Source: Candidatus Avelusimicrobium bubulum
Lineage (GTDB): Bacteria > Elusimicrobiota > Elusimicrobia > Elusimicrobiales > Elusimicrobiaceae
Length of the DNA stretch: 64,000 bases
Assembly: GCA_902798835.1 (NCBI GenBank)
Contig: CADBYN010000004.1
Span: 1-64,000 of the forward strand
Direction of reading: 5' to 3'
Position numbers and translations under genes: made by a program
Notes under the pieces: model-generated
What the model was told of the DNA's origin: nothing
Databases searched by the model: none
What the model saw: only the letters and a program-made list of their open reading frames with translations
Shown: positions 7,819-15,416 of the stretch, in pieces
Layout of the letters: each line of letters starts with the position of its first letter
How positions within the stretch are numbered: position 1 is the stretch's first letter

Positions 7819-8989
7819 TTCCCGGGTGGCAATTTGTAATCTCCAGCACTTGGTTCATTTGCGCCAATTCCTGCTGCGTCTTAATGAGTTCTTGCTGACG
7901 TTGGTGCAACGCCTGGGACATTTCCACAAACACATTGGCCAGATCTCCGATTTCATTGCGTGGAATTTCAACGTCACCACGCTGTACTACAAAATTTTCA
8001 TCCTCCCGCAATTTGATAGCCGCCGCACGTAAACGGGCCAGCGGGCGCGTAATAGGGATAATAACTAAATAACTGACTACTCCCACAAATAAAATCATGA
8101 TCAATGTGATAATTATCAAATCACTTTTCGAAGATCCAACAAATAATTTAGGGACCACACTTGCCGATTGAAACACATAGATAGACCAACCGACGTAAGG
8201 AACCGCCACCTTTGCAGCCAGCAGTTTTCCTTTCTTGTTAACTCGAACTTCACTTTTAGAGTCGCCTAGCATTTGATATCTTAACGTATCTATTATGGGA
8301 TACAACTCCGCAGCACTTTTCTCATCTAATCCTTCCGCCGCCCCGTTATAAGCAAGAGGCTTTTGCCCCTCGGAAATTAACAAAACCTCCATATCCAACG
8401 GATACCTTGGATTTAAAGAAGACTTGAAAATATCCTCTAAATAAACAGCAACGGCAAATATAGCCTGTACCGAAGATTTTTTTGAGTCTTGATACAAAGG
8501 AGTCGCCACCCAAATAAAGGGTTTTTTTTCAGCGTCATAATATACGGCACTTGTGAAGGTGCTCCACTTATTTAGGCAACGTTCTAAAAGTTCATGCTGT
8601 ACAGAAAGAAAACTGGAAATAGGGATATCGCCCCACTCAAATAGTATATTTGGCGGATCGGAAGGGGAAAGGATAGCCAGGTAAAACAAACTGGGGACAC
8701 GTTTTTGCAAATATGCAAAATCTTCCTCGGAAATAAAGTCCCGCTTATTCAAATCAACATGTAAATCAGCAAATTCGGTCAATACTTGGTTTTGTTCTTT
8801 TAAGGCAGTAGCAACGGTAAACGCCAATCGTTCCCCTATGGTCTTTTGTTTTTGCAATAGTTCTTTTTGAAGCAACGCGCTATTGATCTTCATGGTACGA
8901 TATCCGATAACTAATACCGGTACGATGGAGATAATAAAAAGCACGATAACTGCTTTAGGAAATAGTCCTTGTATCTTTTTAATTATCAT
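7811..8989 (-). CDS. Histidine kinase sensor part (5' piece of a split gene)
   Basis: The N-terminal sensor half of a membrane histidine kinase. A first membrane segment (about 14-31, VIVLFIISIVPVLVIGY) precedes a roughly 250-residue periplasmic region of double-Cache type. A second membrane segment follows at about 288-310 (LIIITLIMILFVGVVSYLV). A HAMP domain comes next (PITRPLARLRAAAIKLRED ... EIGDLANVF), then a Gln/Glu-rich coiled helix. The frame ends TNCHPGIG and stops, while the kinase core continues in the +1 frame from the same DNA. Cache domains usually bind small metabolites such as amino or organic acids; the ligand here is unknown. It follows a 70-bp gap holding a GC-rich hairpin. 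Confidence 0.85.
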   Translation of the reverse strand: MIIKKIQGLFPKAVIVLFIISIVPVLVIGYRTMKINSALLQKELLQKQKTIGERLAFTVATALKEQNQVLTEFADLHVDLNKRDFISEEDFAYLQKRVPSLFYLAILSPSDPPNILFEWGDIPISSFLSVQHELLERCLNKWSTFTSAVYYDAEKKPFIWVATPLYQDSKKSSVQAIFAVAVYLEDIFKSSLNPRYPLDMEVLLISEGQKPLAYNGAAEGLDEKSAAELYPIIDTLRYQMLGDSKSEVRVNKKGKLLAAKVAVPYVGWSIYVFQSASVVPKLFVGSSKSDLIIITLIMILFVGVVSYLVIIPITRPLARLRAAAIKLREDENFVVQRGDVEIPRNEIGDLANVFVEMSQALHQRQQELIKTQQELAQMNQVLEITNCHPGIG

Positions 8990-9010
8990 ACTGACCTTAA
9001 ACTACTGTAC

Positions 9011-9044
9011 AAACGGGGGCCAGGTGTAGGCCCAGCCCCCGTTT
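9011..9044 (-). terminator. GC-rich hairpin between thioredoxin-fold gene and kinase
   Basis: A 10-bp perfect stem (AAACGGGGGC with GCCCCCGTTT) and a 14-nt loop, 15 bp past the stop of the gene at 9060. On the minus strand only three T follow the stem, so it may be a weak terminator or attenuator that lowers expression of the signalling genes relative to the pilus genes. Confidence 0.6.
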
Positions 9045-9059
9045 AGAACAAATCAGTTA

Positions 9060-9998
9060 CTAACAACTTCCTGTAGGAGCCGCAGCCGCACCACGGGCCT
9101 TAGAAGGAACTAAAAAGGAAAATCCCTCTATTTGCGCTGCCGTGCCAAAATCCATTAATACTTTTCCTTCCCACAGGAATGTGGGAGAAGCACTAATGCC
9201 ATACGCTTCACCATAGGCGGCTTCTGCTTTTAATAATTCCAACCCTTCCTTATCAAATTTCTTCGCAATTTTTTTAGGATCAATCCCCGCTTCTTCCATG
9301 GCTTTATCCCAACGGCTGGAGCGATAATCTTTATTACGAATAGCCAAATACTGCCACAACTTTTTAGGATAATATTTAGCAATTAATAACTGCCGCACAT
9401 CTTCTTCCCATTCTGCCGAACCGTGCAAGCTCGTAAATCCCCTCGCAGGATCATAGTTCACAATATAACGCAGTTTTACGACCTTATCTTTAGGGAATTC
9501 CCCACTCTTTTTGGCTTCTATCACTGCATTTTCCGCCATGACTCCGTACGGGCACTGGGACATAACAAAAATTTCCATCACATTGTTAACGGCTTCTTTA
9601 TTTGTATATACGCCCGTGCGAGTTTGATGTGCAAGAACGATATAATCTGCCGTTTCTTGCGCAATTCCTTGCTTTAAAGGAAGTTCCATTTTAGCACGCA
9701 CTTCATCCGTTTTTTTAACTAAATACAACGGCAAAAAGCTATAGTCCAAATTCGCCAAAGTTTCATCCTGCATGGCTTGCAATTGGGTCATTTTGGTAAC
9801 TACAGGTTCCATCCCTAAAAATTGCCCCAATCCAGCCGTCAAGCGGGCATCTTCTCGTCCGGAAGCATATTCGCCGGATTCCACAACGATAAGTTCAGCC
9901 TTCGTTTGCTTACTTTTAGCTTTTTCTTTCTGAGCGGCAACGGCCTCCAGCGGTACGGCCAAAGCCGATACCAACAAAATAGCGAGCAGTTTCTTCAT
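9060..9998 (-). CDS. Secreted thioredoxin-fold protein with a single-Cys CPYG motif
   Basis: 312 residues with a clear signal peptide (MKKLLAILLVSALAVPLEAV then AAQ). Residues about 138-300 look like a DsbA/GILT-type thioredoxin fold: a strand MEIFVMS, then QCPYGVMAE, and a late SASPTFLW that supplies the cis-proline. The usual CxxC is CPYG, so only Cys149 remains, plus a cysteine as the very last residue (TGSC). This suggests a mixed-disulfide, chaperone-like or peroxidase-like role, not ordinary two-cysteine oxidation. Residues 30-130 hold an additional domain without cysteines. It may help fold cysteine-rich proteins of the locus, such as the giant Cys-rich protein at 22.4-26.6 kb; this is inference. 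Confidence 0.75.
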   Translation of the reverse strand: MKKLLAILLVSALAVPLEAVAAQKEKAKSKQTKAELIVVESGEYASGREDARLTAGLGQFLGMEPVVTKMTQLQAMQDETLANLDYSFLPLYLVKKTDEVRAKMELPLKQGIAQETADYIVLAHQTRTGVYTNKEAVNNVMEIFVMSQCPYGVMAENAVIEAKKSGEFPKDKVVKLRYIVNYDPARGFTSLHGSAEWEEDVRQLLIAKYYPKKLWQYLAIRNKDYRSSRWDKAMEEAGIDPKKIAKKFDKEGLELLKAEAAYGEAYGISASPTFLWEGKVLMDFGTAAQIEGFSFLVPSKARGAAAAPTGSC

Positions 9999-10012
9999 AT
10001 AATCACAACCCT

Positions 10013-10282
10013 CTATTTGTCTTCCAATTCAACGCGAATACCGCGCACACCCAACGAACATAAGAAATTGTACACAAACAGAAAAACAATCACAGATACC
10101 AGGAACAAAATAGTCCCCTGGATAGCAAACATGACAAGCCCCATTAAGTAGGACACCGTAAGCGTAGCTTCCGGTTTAAAAACTTCCAAGCAAGCCGTCA
10201 TGAGCATAAGCACAAATACAGCCAGCGGAAATACTGAAAAAAGCACATCTTTAATGGATATTTTTTTGATTTCTACTTTCAT
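10013..10282 (-). CDS. Small membrane protein (89 aa)
   Basis: No family recognised. Two or three hydrophobic segments are visible (about residues 14-30, 40-55 and 57-75), with a short basic N-terminus (MKVEIKKISIKD) and an acidic C-terminal tail (IRVELEDK). A good ribosome site (AGGAG) precedes the ATG. It lies between a HAMP-domain sensor protein and the thioredoxin-fold protein, with gaps of about 15 bp on both sides, so it is part of the same operon. Confidence 0.7.
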   Translation of the reverse strand: MKVEIKKISIKDVLFSVFPLAVFVLMLMTACLEVFKPEATLTVSYLMGLVMFAIQGTILFLVSVIVFLFVYNFLCSLGVRGIRVELEDK

Positions 10283-10299
10283 ACACTCTCCTAAAATGA

Positions 10300-11406
10300 T
10301 TACTTCTCAGGTTCTAGAACTACTACAATACGGTTTTTACCGGCGTCATCCGGCAACTGTACAGCTTTTACAACACATTTTACATTTGCATTCACAACAG
10401 ATCCGCGTAACACTTTGGTGGGATTTTCAAGGGCTTCTCCAACTACGTGAATAATCTCCTGCTGACGTCCGTCGAAAATATCCAACAGGTGAATTTTGCG
10501 ATCCTCCGGCTCTTTTAATTCAAAATTGGTATATAACACATTGTTATTTTCATCTACCACAATTGCACGGGTTCCCTTGGGTACAGCAACGGCAAAAATC
10601 GCTTTCCACCAGGTTTTCTCTTTCTCCAAGGCCATAATTTCACCATGCTCCAGGGATTTCATCTCCTCACTAATTTTACCCAGCAATCCTTGCGTCGCTT
10701 TTGCCACATCCCCTATTTCGTCCTTACGTTCCGGGTAGCCTAAAGACAAATTGTTAAAAGATACCGCGTCAATACTATCTTTAAGTGCATTGAGAGGACG
10801 GATCACCCGAAGCAACAAGAACAAGTACAACACGCCCCCTATAAGCAAAATCATAATAATAGCCCCAACAGCATAACGCACCATAGAAGCGCGAATCAAG
10901 TCCCGGGCGGCCGCGCGAGAAACAGTTAAATTAACCACCCCGGCTACACGATTGCCTTTAGCAAGCAGCGGAATGGCCATATCATACACTTCTCCCTTAG
11001 AAGCTAAAATAGCACGCGGAGACCCACTACGGATAGCATGGACAACGGCATTGGTATCAAAACCTACGGAATTGTCATAATCCGAATAGGACATCCCCAT
11101 AAATTTTGTATTTTCATGCCAGCGAATAGAGCCATCATAATTTAAATAAACAATATTTTTTACCCGGGCATCATTTTGCATCATGTCTTTCATTTGGCTG
11201 ACTTCCGGGAAAGACACTTGCGTAGGTTTTGCCGCCAATCCTTGCACCAACTGAGGGGCACGGAAACGGACCATTTCTACCATTTCATTTTGTAATTTTT
11301 TATCAAATACAAACTTGAACAAATTGTAATAAAACAATCCTCCAATTACCGCAGCATAAACAGTTACCAATACAAACCATAAAAGCCATTTTGAAGTCAG
11401 TTTCAT
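10300..11406 (-). CDS. Membrane sensor with HAMP and PAS-like domains, no kinase
   Basis: 368 residues. A membrane segment at about 8-28 is followed by an extracytoplasmic sensor region (about 30-175). A second membrane segment lies at 178-200 (AVGAIIMILLIGGVLYLFLL), then a HAMP domain (VIRPLNALKDSID ... DEIGDVAKATQGLL). The C-terminal 120 residues read like a PAS fold (RAIVVDENNNVLYTNFEL). There is no histidine-kinase, GGDEF, phosphatase or methyl-accepting signature. It therefore probably passes its signal by protein contact, perhaps to the kinases encoded 1-4 kb downstream or to the pilus motor. The ATG has a strong AGGAG site. Confidence 0.75.
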   Translation of the reverse strand: MKLTSKWLLWFVLVTVYAAVIGGLFYYNLFKFVFDKKLQNEMVEMVRFRAPQLVQGLAAKPTQVSFPEVSQMKDMMQNDARVKNIVYLNYDGSIRWHENTKFMGMSYSDYDNSVGFDTNAVVHAIRSGSPRAILASKGEVYDMAIPLLAKGNRVAGVVNLTVSRAAARDLIRASMVRYAVGAIIMILLIGGVLYLFLLLRVIRPLNALKDSIDAVSFNNLSLGYPERKDEIGDVAKATQGLLGKISEEMKSLEHGEIMALEKEKTWWKAIFAVAVPKGTRAIVVDENNNVLYTNFELKEPEDRKIHLLDIFDGRQQEIIHVVGEALENPTKVLRGSVVNANVKCVVKAVQLPDDAGKNRIVVVLEPEK

Positions 11407-11415
11407 GGGTTACTC

Positions 11416-12879
11416 CTATTTAATCATCATAAGTTCTTCCACTTTGCGAAGACCTAACTCCGCATCGGTGTTGCCCGGATCTAATTGTTTAGCCACAATC
11501 CATGCTTGGCGGGCTCGTTCAAAATCGTCTTGGTTGTATGCATCTAACCCTTCAATATATTTAGCACGTGAGGCAGCGCTTGCTTCCGCAGATACGCGTG
11601 TGATACCCCCGGATAAGCCCGGCACAACTTCACTAACACCAGGCATGCCATTGGTAGTAGTGGTAGTAGTTGTGGTAGTAGTTGTGGTCGTGGTACCGGG
11701 AATAGCTCCGGGAATAATCGGGGCAGGATTGTCCACCATAATAGTTTCCAGCACCTCGGCCGGCTCTTCTACTTTTTTCTCAGCTTCTTCAGCCAATTCT
11801 TTGGCCTTTTCAAGTGCCCTTTGGGCAGCCGCTTCAGCCTGTTGCGTCTCTAGTTCTAATTGTTTGGCACGCAATTCTTGATTGCGGATATAGCGTTCTT
11901 TGGCGTTACGTGCTTGCTTGATCATATTATCCATGGCAGCCGTATCTGCACCCCATTTTTTGGCGTTATTCCAATAAGAAATCGCTTTATCATACTGATA
12001 CGACCCATACGCCTTACATCCCGCCGTATAATAACCGCCCGCAATTTCGTTCTTGAGTTGCGACATATACTTCTGTATGCGCGGGTCACCCGGTTGAATT
12101 TTCTTAATTCGTTCAAATACCGCATAAGCCTCTACGTATTGGCCCTTGTTATAGAGTTCTAAGGCTTGCTTCATATTTTCTTGCAACTGTTGCTGGCGAA
12201 GTTTAGACTCTGCCTCAGAAATTTTAGTCACCAACGTAGTATCATCTTTGCGCATCAAAAGTGCGTTATACCAAGCATCCAACGCCGCTTGATATTCCCC
12301 GTTTTTCTCGGCAACATTTCCGCGCCGCGTGTATTCTTTGGCAATTTCGGCGTCTATTTGGCGCTTCCAAGATTGTGCCTTTGAATTGCCGGGTTGAAGG
12401 GTTAAAATTTCGTTTAACTTATCGTTTGCCTCTACCAAACGTCCACTATCATACAAGGCAGCCGCTTCTTTAAACTTGGAATCAATCACTTGTGATTCTG
12501 AAATGGTCCCGTAAGTTCCCATGTTATTGGCTTGTTTGGCCAATGTTTCGGCCTGCTTAAAGTTGGGGTCAATGGTTAAAATGGTTTGTGCAAGTTCTTG
12601 GGCACGTTGATAATCGCCTTGCCTGTAGAGTTGGTATGCGTTCTCGTACACCATACGCAAGGTATAATTTTGAATACGTTGCTTTTCGAGTTGCACCGTA
12701 GAAAGATATTGCTTCTTTTCTTCTACATCATTGAGGGTTCCCAAGGAAATCTTACCCAAATCCAGCAGCATTCCTTCCTCTTTACCGTATTGGCGCGTAG
12801 GTACTTCCCGCACGAATGTGGATGCAAAACCTTGAACAGCCATACTTAGCAAGATAACAGTGAGTAGATGTTTATTCAT
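11416..12879 (-). CDS. Secreted TPR protein of the Tad locus
   Basis: 487 residues with a signal peptide (MNKHLLTVILLSMAVQGFAS). At least five tetratricopeptide-like units are visible between residues 75 and 330, for example AYQLYRQGDYQRAQELAQTI, AALYDSGRLVEANDKLNEIL and ALELYNKGQYVEAYAVFERI. An Ala/Glu/Lys coiled segment follows (about 335-375), then a run of 14 threonines in a Pro/Gly linker, and one last TPR (AYNQDDFERARQAWIV). TadD-type TPR lipoproteins serve Tad systems, but this one has no lipobox cysteine. A periplasmic scaffold for secretin or motor assembly is a reasonable guess. Confidence 0.8.
   Translation of the reverse strand: MNKHLLTVILLSMAVQGFASTFVREVPTRQYGKEEGMLLDLGKISLGTLNDVEEKKQYLSTVQLEKQRIQNYTLRMVYENAYQLYRQGDYQRAQELAQTILTIDPNFKQAETLAKQANNMGTYGTISESQVIDSKFKEAAALYDSGRLVEANDKLNEILTLQPGNSKAQSWKRQIDAEIAKEYTRRGNVAEKNGEYQAALDAWYNALLMRKDDTTLVTKISEAESKLRQQQLQENMKQALELYNKGQYVEAYAVFERIKKIQPGDPRIQKYMSQLKNEIAGGYYTAGCKAYGSYQYDKAISYWNNAKKWGADTAAMDNMIKQARNAKERYIRNQELRAKQLELETQQAEAAAQRALEKAKELAEEAEKKVEEPAEVLETIMVDNPAPIIPGAIPGTTTTTTTTTTTTTTNGMPGVSEVVPGLSGGITRVSAEASAASRAKYIEGLDAYNQDDFERARQAWIVAKQLDPGNTDAELGLRKVEELMMIK
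11653..11694 (-). repeat. Trinucleotide tract encoding 14 Thr
   Basis: Fourteen consecutive ACN codons (mixed ACC, ACT, ACA, ACG) in the linker of the secreted TPR protein. The mix of synonymous codons suggests selection for threonine, not only DNA slippage. It is a likely flexible spacer and possible glycosylation site. Confidence 0.85.
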
Positions 12880-12888
12880 ACGAGTTCC

Positions 12889-13776
12889 TCAAAATCCAAG
12901 TCCCCCGGAGAGCAGGCCCCCCAACATAGGAGACAAAATAAGAATAAAAATTGTAGGGAAGATGAAAATAAACAACGGGAATAACATCTTGGTAGAAGCT
13001 TGTGCGGCCAATTTTTCAGCTTTGTTCAAACGGCGCGAACGCAAATCCGCCGAAAAGTTGCGCAACAGGTCTACTAAACTGGTACCCAGCTCATCAGACT
13101 GAATAATAAGCCCCACCAAAGAGCGCACTTCCTGTACACCGGTGCGCGCAGCAAAGCGTTCCAACGCTTCACGGCGGGAATATCCCAATTTAATTTCTCC
13201 AATTGTTTTTTCCAATTCTTCTTCTAAAATTGTTTTTTCGCGGGCTACTTTAATAATTCTTTCAAAGGCCGTCAAATAGTCCAACCCGGACTCAATAATA
13301 AGTGCCGCCAAATCTACCGTGGTAGAGAAGTTACCTAAAATTTCTTGCTGGCGTTTTTGAATGCGGCCTTTAATAATCACATCCGGCAAGATAAATCCAA
13401 TCGGCAAAAAGATAATAGGCCAAAATGATTTAAACAAAAGCATCATGGCTACCGGTAAAACAAAAGCCACTAAAATCTTAATATACAGAATGTCTACCGG
13501 CTGGGGCTTATCCGGGCTACCCAACTGCAAATACATGGTTTCGAGGGGTTCTTCCAAATGAAAGGTACTCAAACAAAACGCTGCAATTTTGTCCACGAAT
13601 TTAGCATCCGGATCCAGGCGTGCAAAACTGGAAGCCGATTTATAACGATGTACCGTAACATCGACAATCTCTTCTTTATCCTCGGCAGGAGCGAATAGAC
13701 GGAATATTCCCACGAAAACAGCCCCGGCACCTGCCAGCAGTATCAAATTTAAGCAAATAGTCATCAAACTGCTCAT
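12889..13776 (-). CDS. tadC: TadC, inner-membrane platform protein of the Tad pilus
   Basis: 295 residues. A GspF/T2SSF domain covers about residues 140-265 (LAALIIESGLDYLTAFERII ... VGLIIQSDELGTSLVDLLR ... KAEKLAAQASTKMLFPLFIF). Membrane segments are at the N-terminus (about 5-25), near 105-140 and at the C-terminus. TadB and TadC together form the inner-membrane platform on which the ATPase drives pilus assembly. Start ATG follows the tadB stop by 2 bp, as expected for two proteins needed in equal amounts. Length fits TadC (about 300). Confidence 0.92.
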   Translation of the reverse strand: MSSLMTICLNLILLAGAGAVFVGIFRLFAPAEDKEEIVDVTVHRYKSASSFARLDPDAKFVDKIAAFCLSTFHLEEPLETMYLQLGSPDKPQPVDILYIKILVAFVLPVAMMLLFKSFWPIIFLPIGFILPDVIIKGRIQKRQQEILGNFSTTVDLAALIIESGLDYLTAFERIIKVAREKTILEEELEKTIGEIKLGYSRREALERFAARTGVQEVRSLVGLIIQSDELGTSLVDLLRNFSADLRSRRLNKAEKLAAQASTKMLFPLFIFIFPTIFILILSPMLGGLLSGGLGF

Positions 13777-13778
13777 AA

Positions 13779-15416
13779 TTATACCCGAATATCTCCCAGT
13801 TTCTTAAGCACTTGCATCCCGATGAAAATCCACACCACACAGAACAGGAAAATAATCATCCCGACCGGGCTGGTGTAGAAGGAAATCATCTGCGTGGGGT
13901 TAAACACAAACATAACCGCCATCATAATAAACGGCATCACACTCACCACGATAGATTGAATACGTTGTTGAGCCGTCATAGCCTGCAACTTTTCTTCCAG
14001 CTTGCTTTCCTCGCGAATGTTTTCCACCAGACGCGCAAAAATAACCGGCAAATTACCACCTACCTGACGCTGAATGATAATAGCTTTTACGATATACGCC
14101 AACATACGGCTATCTACACGCGACACCATACCATCCAATGCTTGTTCAAAGGGCATACCTAAACGATAGTTTTTAACTACCAATCCAAATTCGTCCGAAA
14201 TAGGCGGAAGCAAGTCTTTAGATACCATTTCAAACCCTTGCACGATATCCATACCCGAACGCAATGAGTTTGATAACAAAATTAACGCATCCATAAGTTG
14301 TTTATTGACTTTAATTCCGCGGCTGCGTTTTAATGTTTCCAAGATAGAAGCGGGAACGCGCACGCTGATCATAGCCCCAAAGGCTAAAATCCCTAAGAAG
14401 ACAAACACGCCCAAGAACCCGCCAATCATCCATCCGAAGAAGAAACCAATTACCAGGAAGATGATAATAACGCCCATGACGATATACTTCACATCAATCG
14501 TTACGAATTGGCGGTTGAAATCTTCTGCCCAAATGGCACTTTTTTCGCGGTAATCTTCCATCATGGCCGTAATGGAATCCCGCTTGTTATTGATTAGGAA
14601 ATAGACAAACATACCCGCTAACAAAGACCCAACCAGAAGGAGCAGCAAACTATTCACTCGGTCTGCCCGGGTGGTTCGATACGTTTCGGGCTTAGGCGGA
14701 TCTGCCGTTGGAATGGCACTTCCCATAAACTGGGCATAGAGGTGATTGGCTAATACAACTACGGCCATCACAGATTTACGATATTTCTCATCTCGTTGCG
14801 AGACAGGGCTGGAGAAAGATTCTATGGTGCTGAAAAACTCGTTATTAATAAGTTCGAGCGTAGAAAGCATCGAACGCGCGCGCCCTTGCATGCTATCCTT
14901 CATTGTATAGAACTTATTCGAACGTAATAAATCTTTATTCAAACGGTCTAAAGTCGCCATTAAATTTAGTCGGTTGCCCACATAGCCGCGGGAAAGTTGT
15001 TCCAATACGATGGGTTTGTTCGGGTCTAAAGACTGAGCGGCCCTATCTAAATACAAATATACGTTAGAAAACGCTTGCCGCCACAAATCCACTTCACTAT
15101 AGGTGTAATCTTCAGCCTTTACATACAAGATCTTGTGGCTATCCATACGAGGAAGTTCTTCGGCAAACCAATCCGGCATAGTAACCGGCTTTTTCGCAGA
15201 AACTCCACACAAATCCGTAAGCGTATAGGTCTTTTCATCTTCTTTTGAATCAACATTGAAAAACCCTGCCAATATACGCATTTTGTCCTGCGCACATTGA
15301 ATTTTTTTCAAATCTTCCGTGTCTAAAGAACGCGCGCCCAAAACCCCTGGCAACAAAGTAATCATCAGGGAGATAGCACAAATTTTGAACCAAGATATCT
15401 GTTTTTTCATACGCAT
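13779..15416 (-). CDS. tadB: TadB, inner-membrane platform protein with N-terminal extension
   Basis: About 546 residues when started at the ATG giving [12 protein letters not shown], which lies 5 bp after the intended stop of the cpaEF gene. A start further upstream would only read the repeat array in a meaningless frame. The C-terminal 300 residues are TadB: membrane segments, then a T2SSF domain (LILLSNSLRSGMDIVQGFEM, VVKNYRLGMPFEQALDGMVS, IIIQRQVGGNLPVIFARLVE). Usual TadB proteins have about 300-320 residues. The extra 250 at the N-terminus carry a signal-peptide-like segment and a helical periplasmic region with two cysteines, and are unusual. Confidence 0.9.
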   Translation of the reverse strand: MRMKKQISWFKICAISLMITLLPGVLGARSLDTEDLKKIQCAQDKMRILAGFFNVDSKEDEKTYTLTDLCGVSAKKPVTMPDWFAEELPRMDSHKILYVKAEDYTYSEVDLWRQAFSNVYLYLDRAAQSLDPNKPIVLEQLSRGYVGNRLNLMATLDRLNKDLLRSNKFYTMKDSMQGRARSMLSTLELINNEFFSTIESFSSPVSQRDEKYRKSVMAVVVLANHLYAQFMGSAIPTADPPKPETYRTTRADRVNSLLLLLVGSLLAGMFVYFLINNKRDSITAMMEDYREKSAIWAEDFNRQFVTIDVKYIVMGVIIIFLVIGFFFGWMIGGFLGVFVFLGILAFGAMISVRVPASILETLKRSRGIKVNKQLMDALILLSNSLRSGMDIVQGFEMVSKDLLPPISDEFGLVVKNYRLGMPFEQALDGMVSRVDSRMLAYIVKAIIIQRQVGGNLPVIFARLVENIREESKLEEKLQAMTAQQRIQSIVVSVMPFIMMAVMFVFNPTQMISFYTSPVGMIIFLFCVVWIFIGMQVLKKLGDIRV

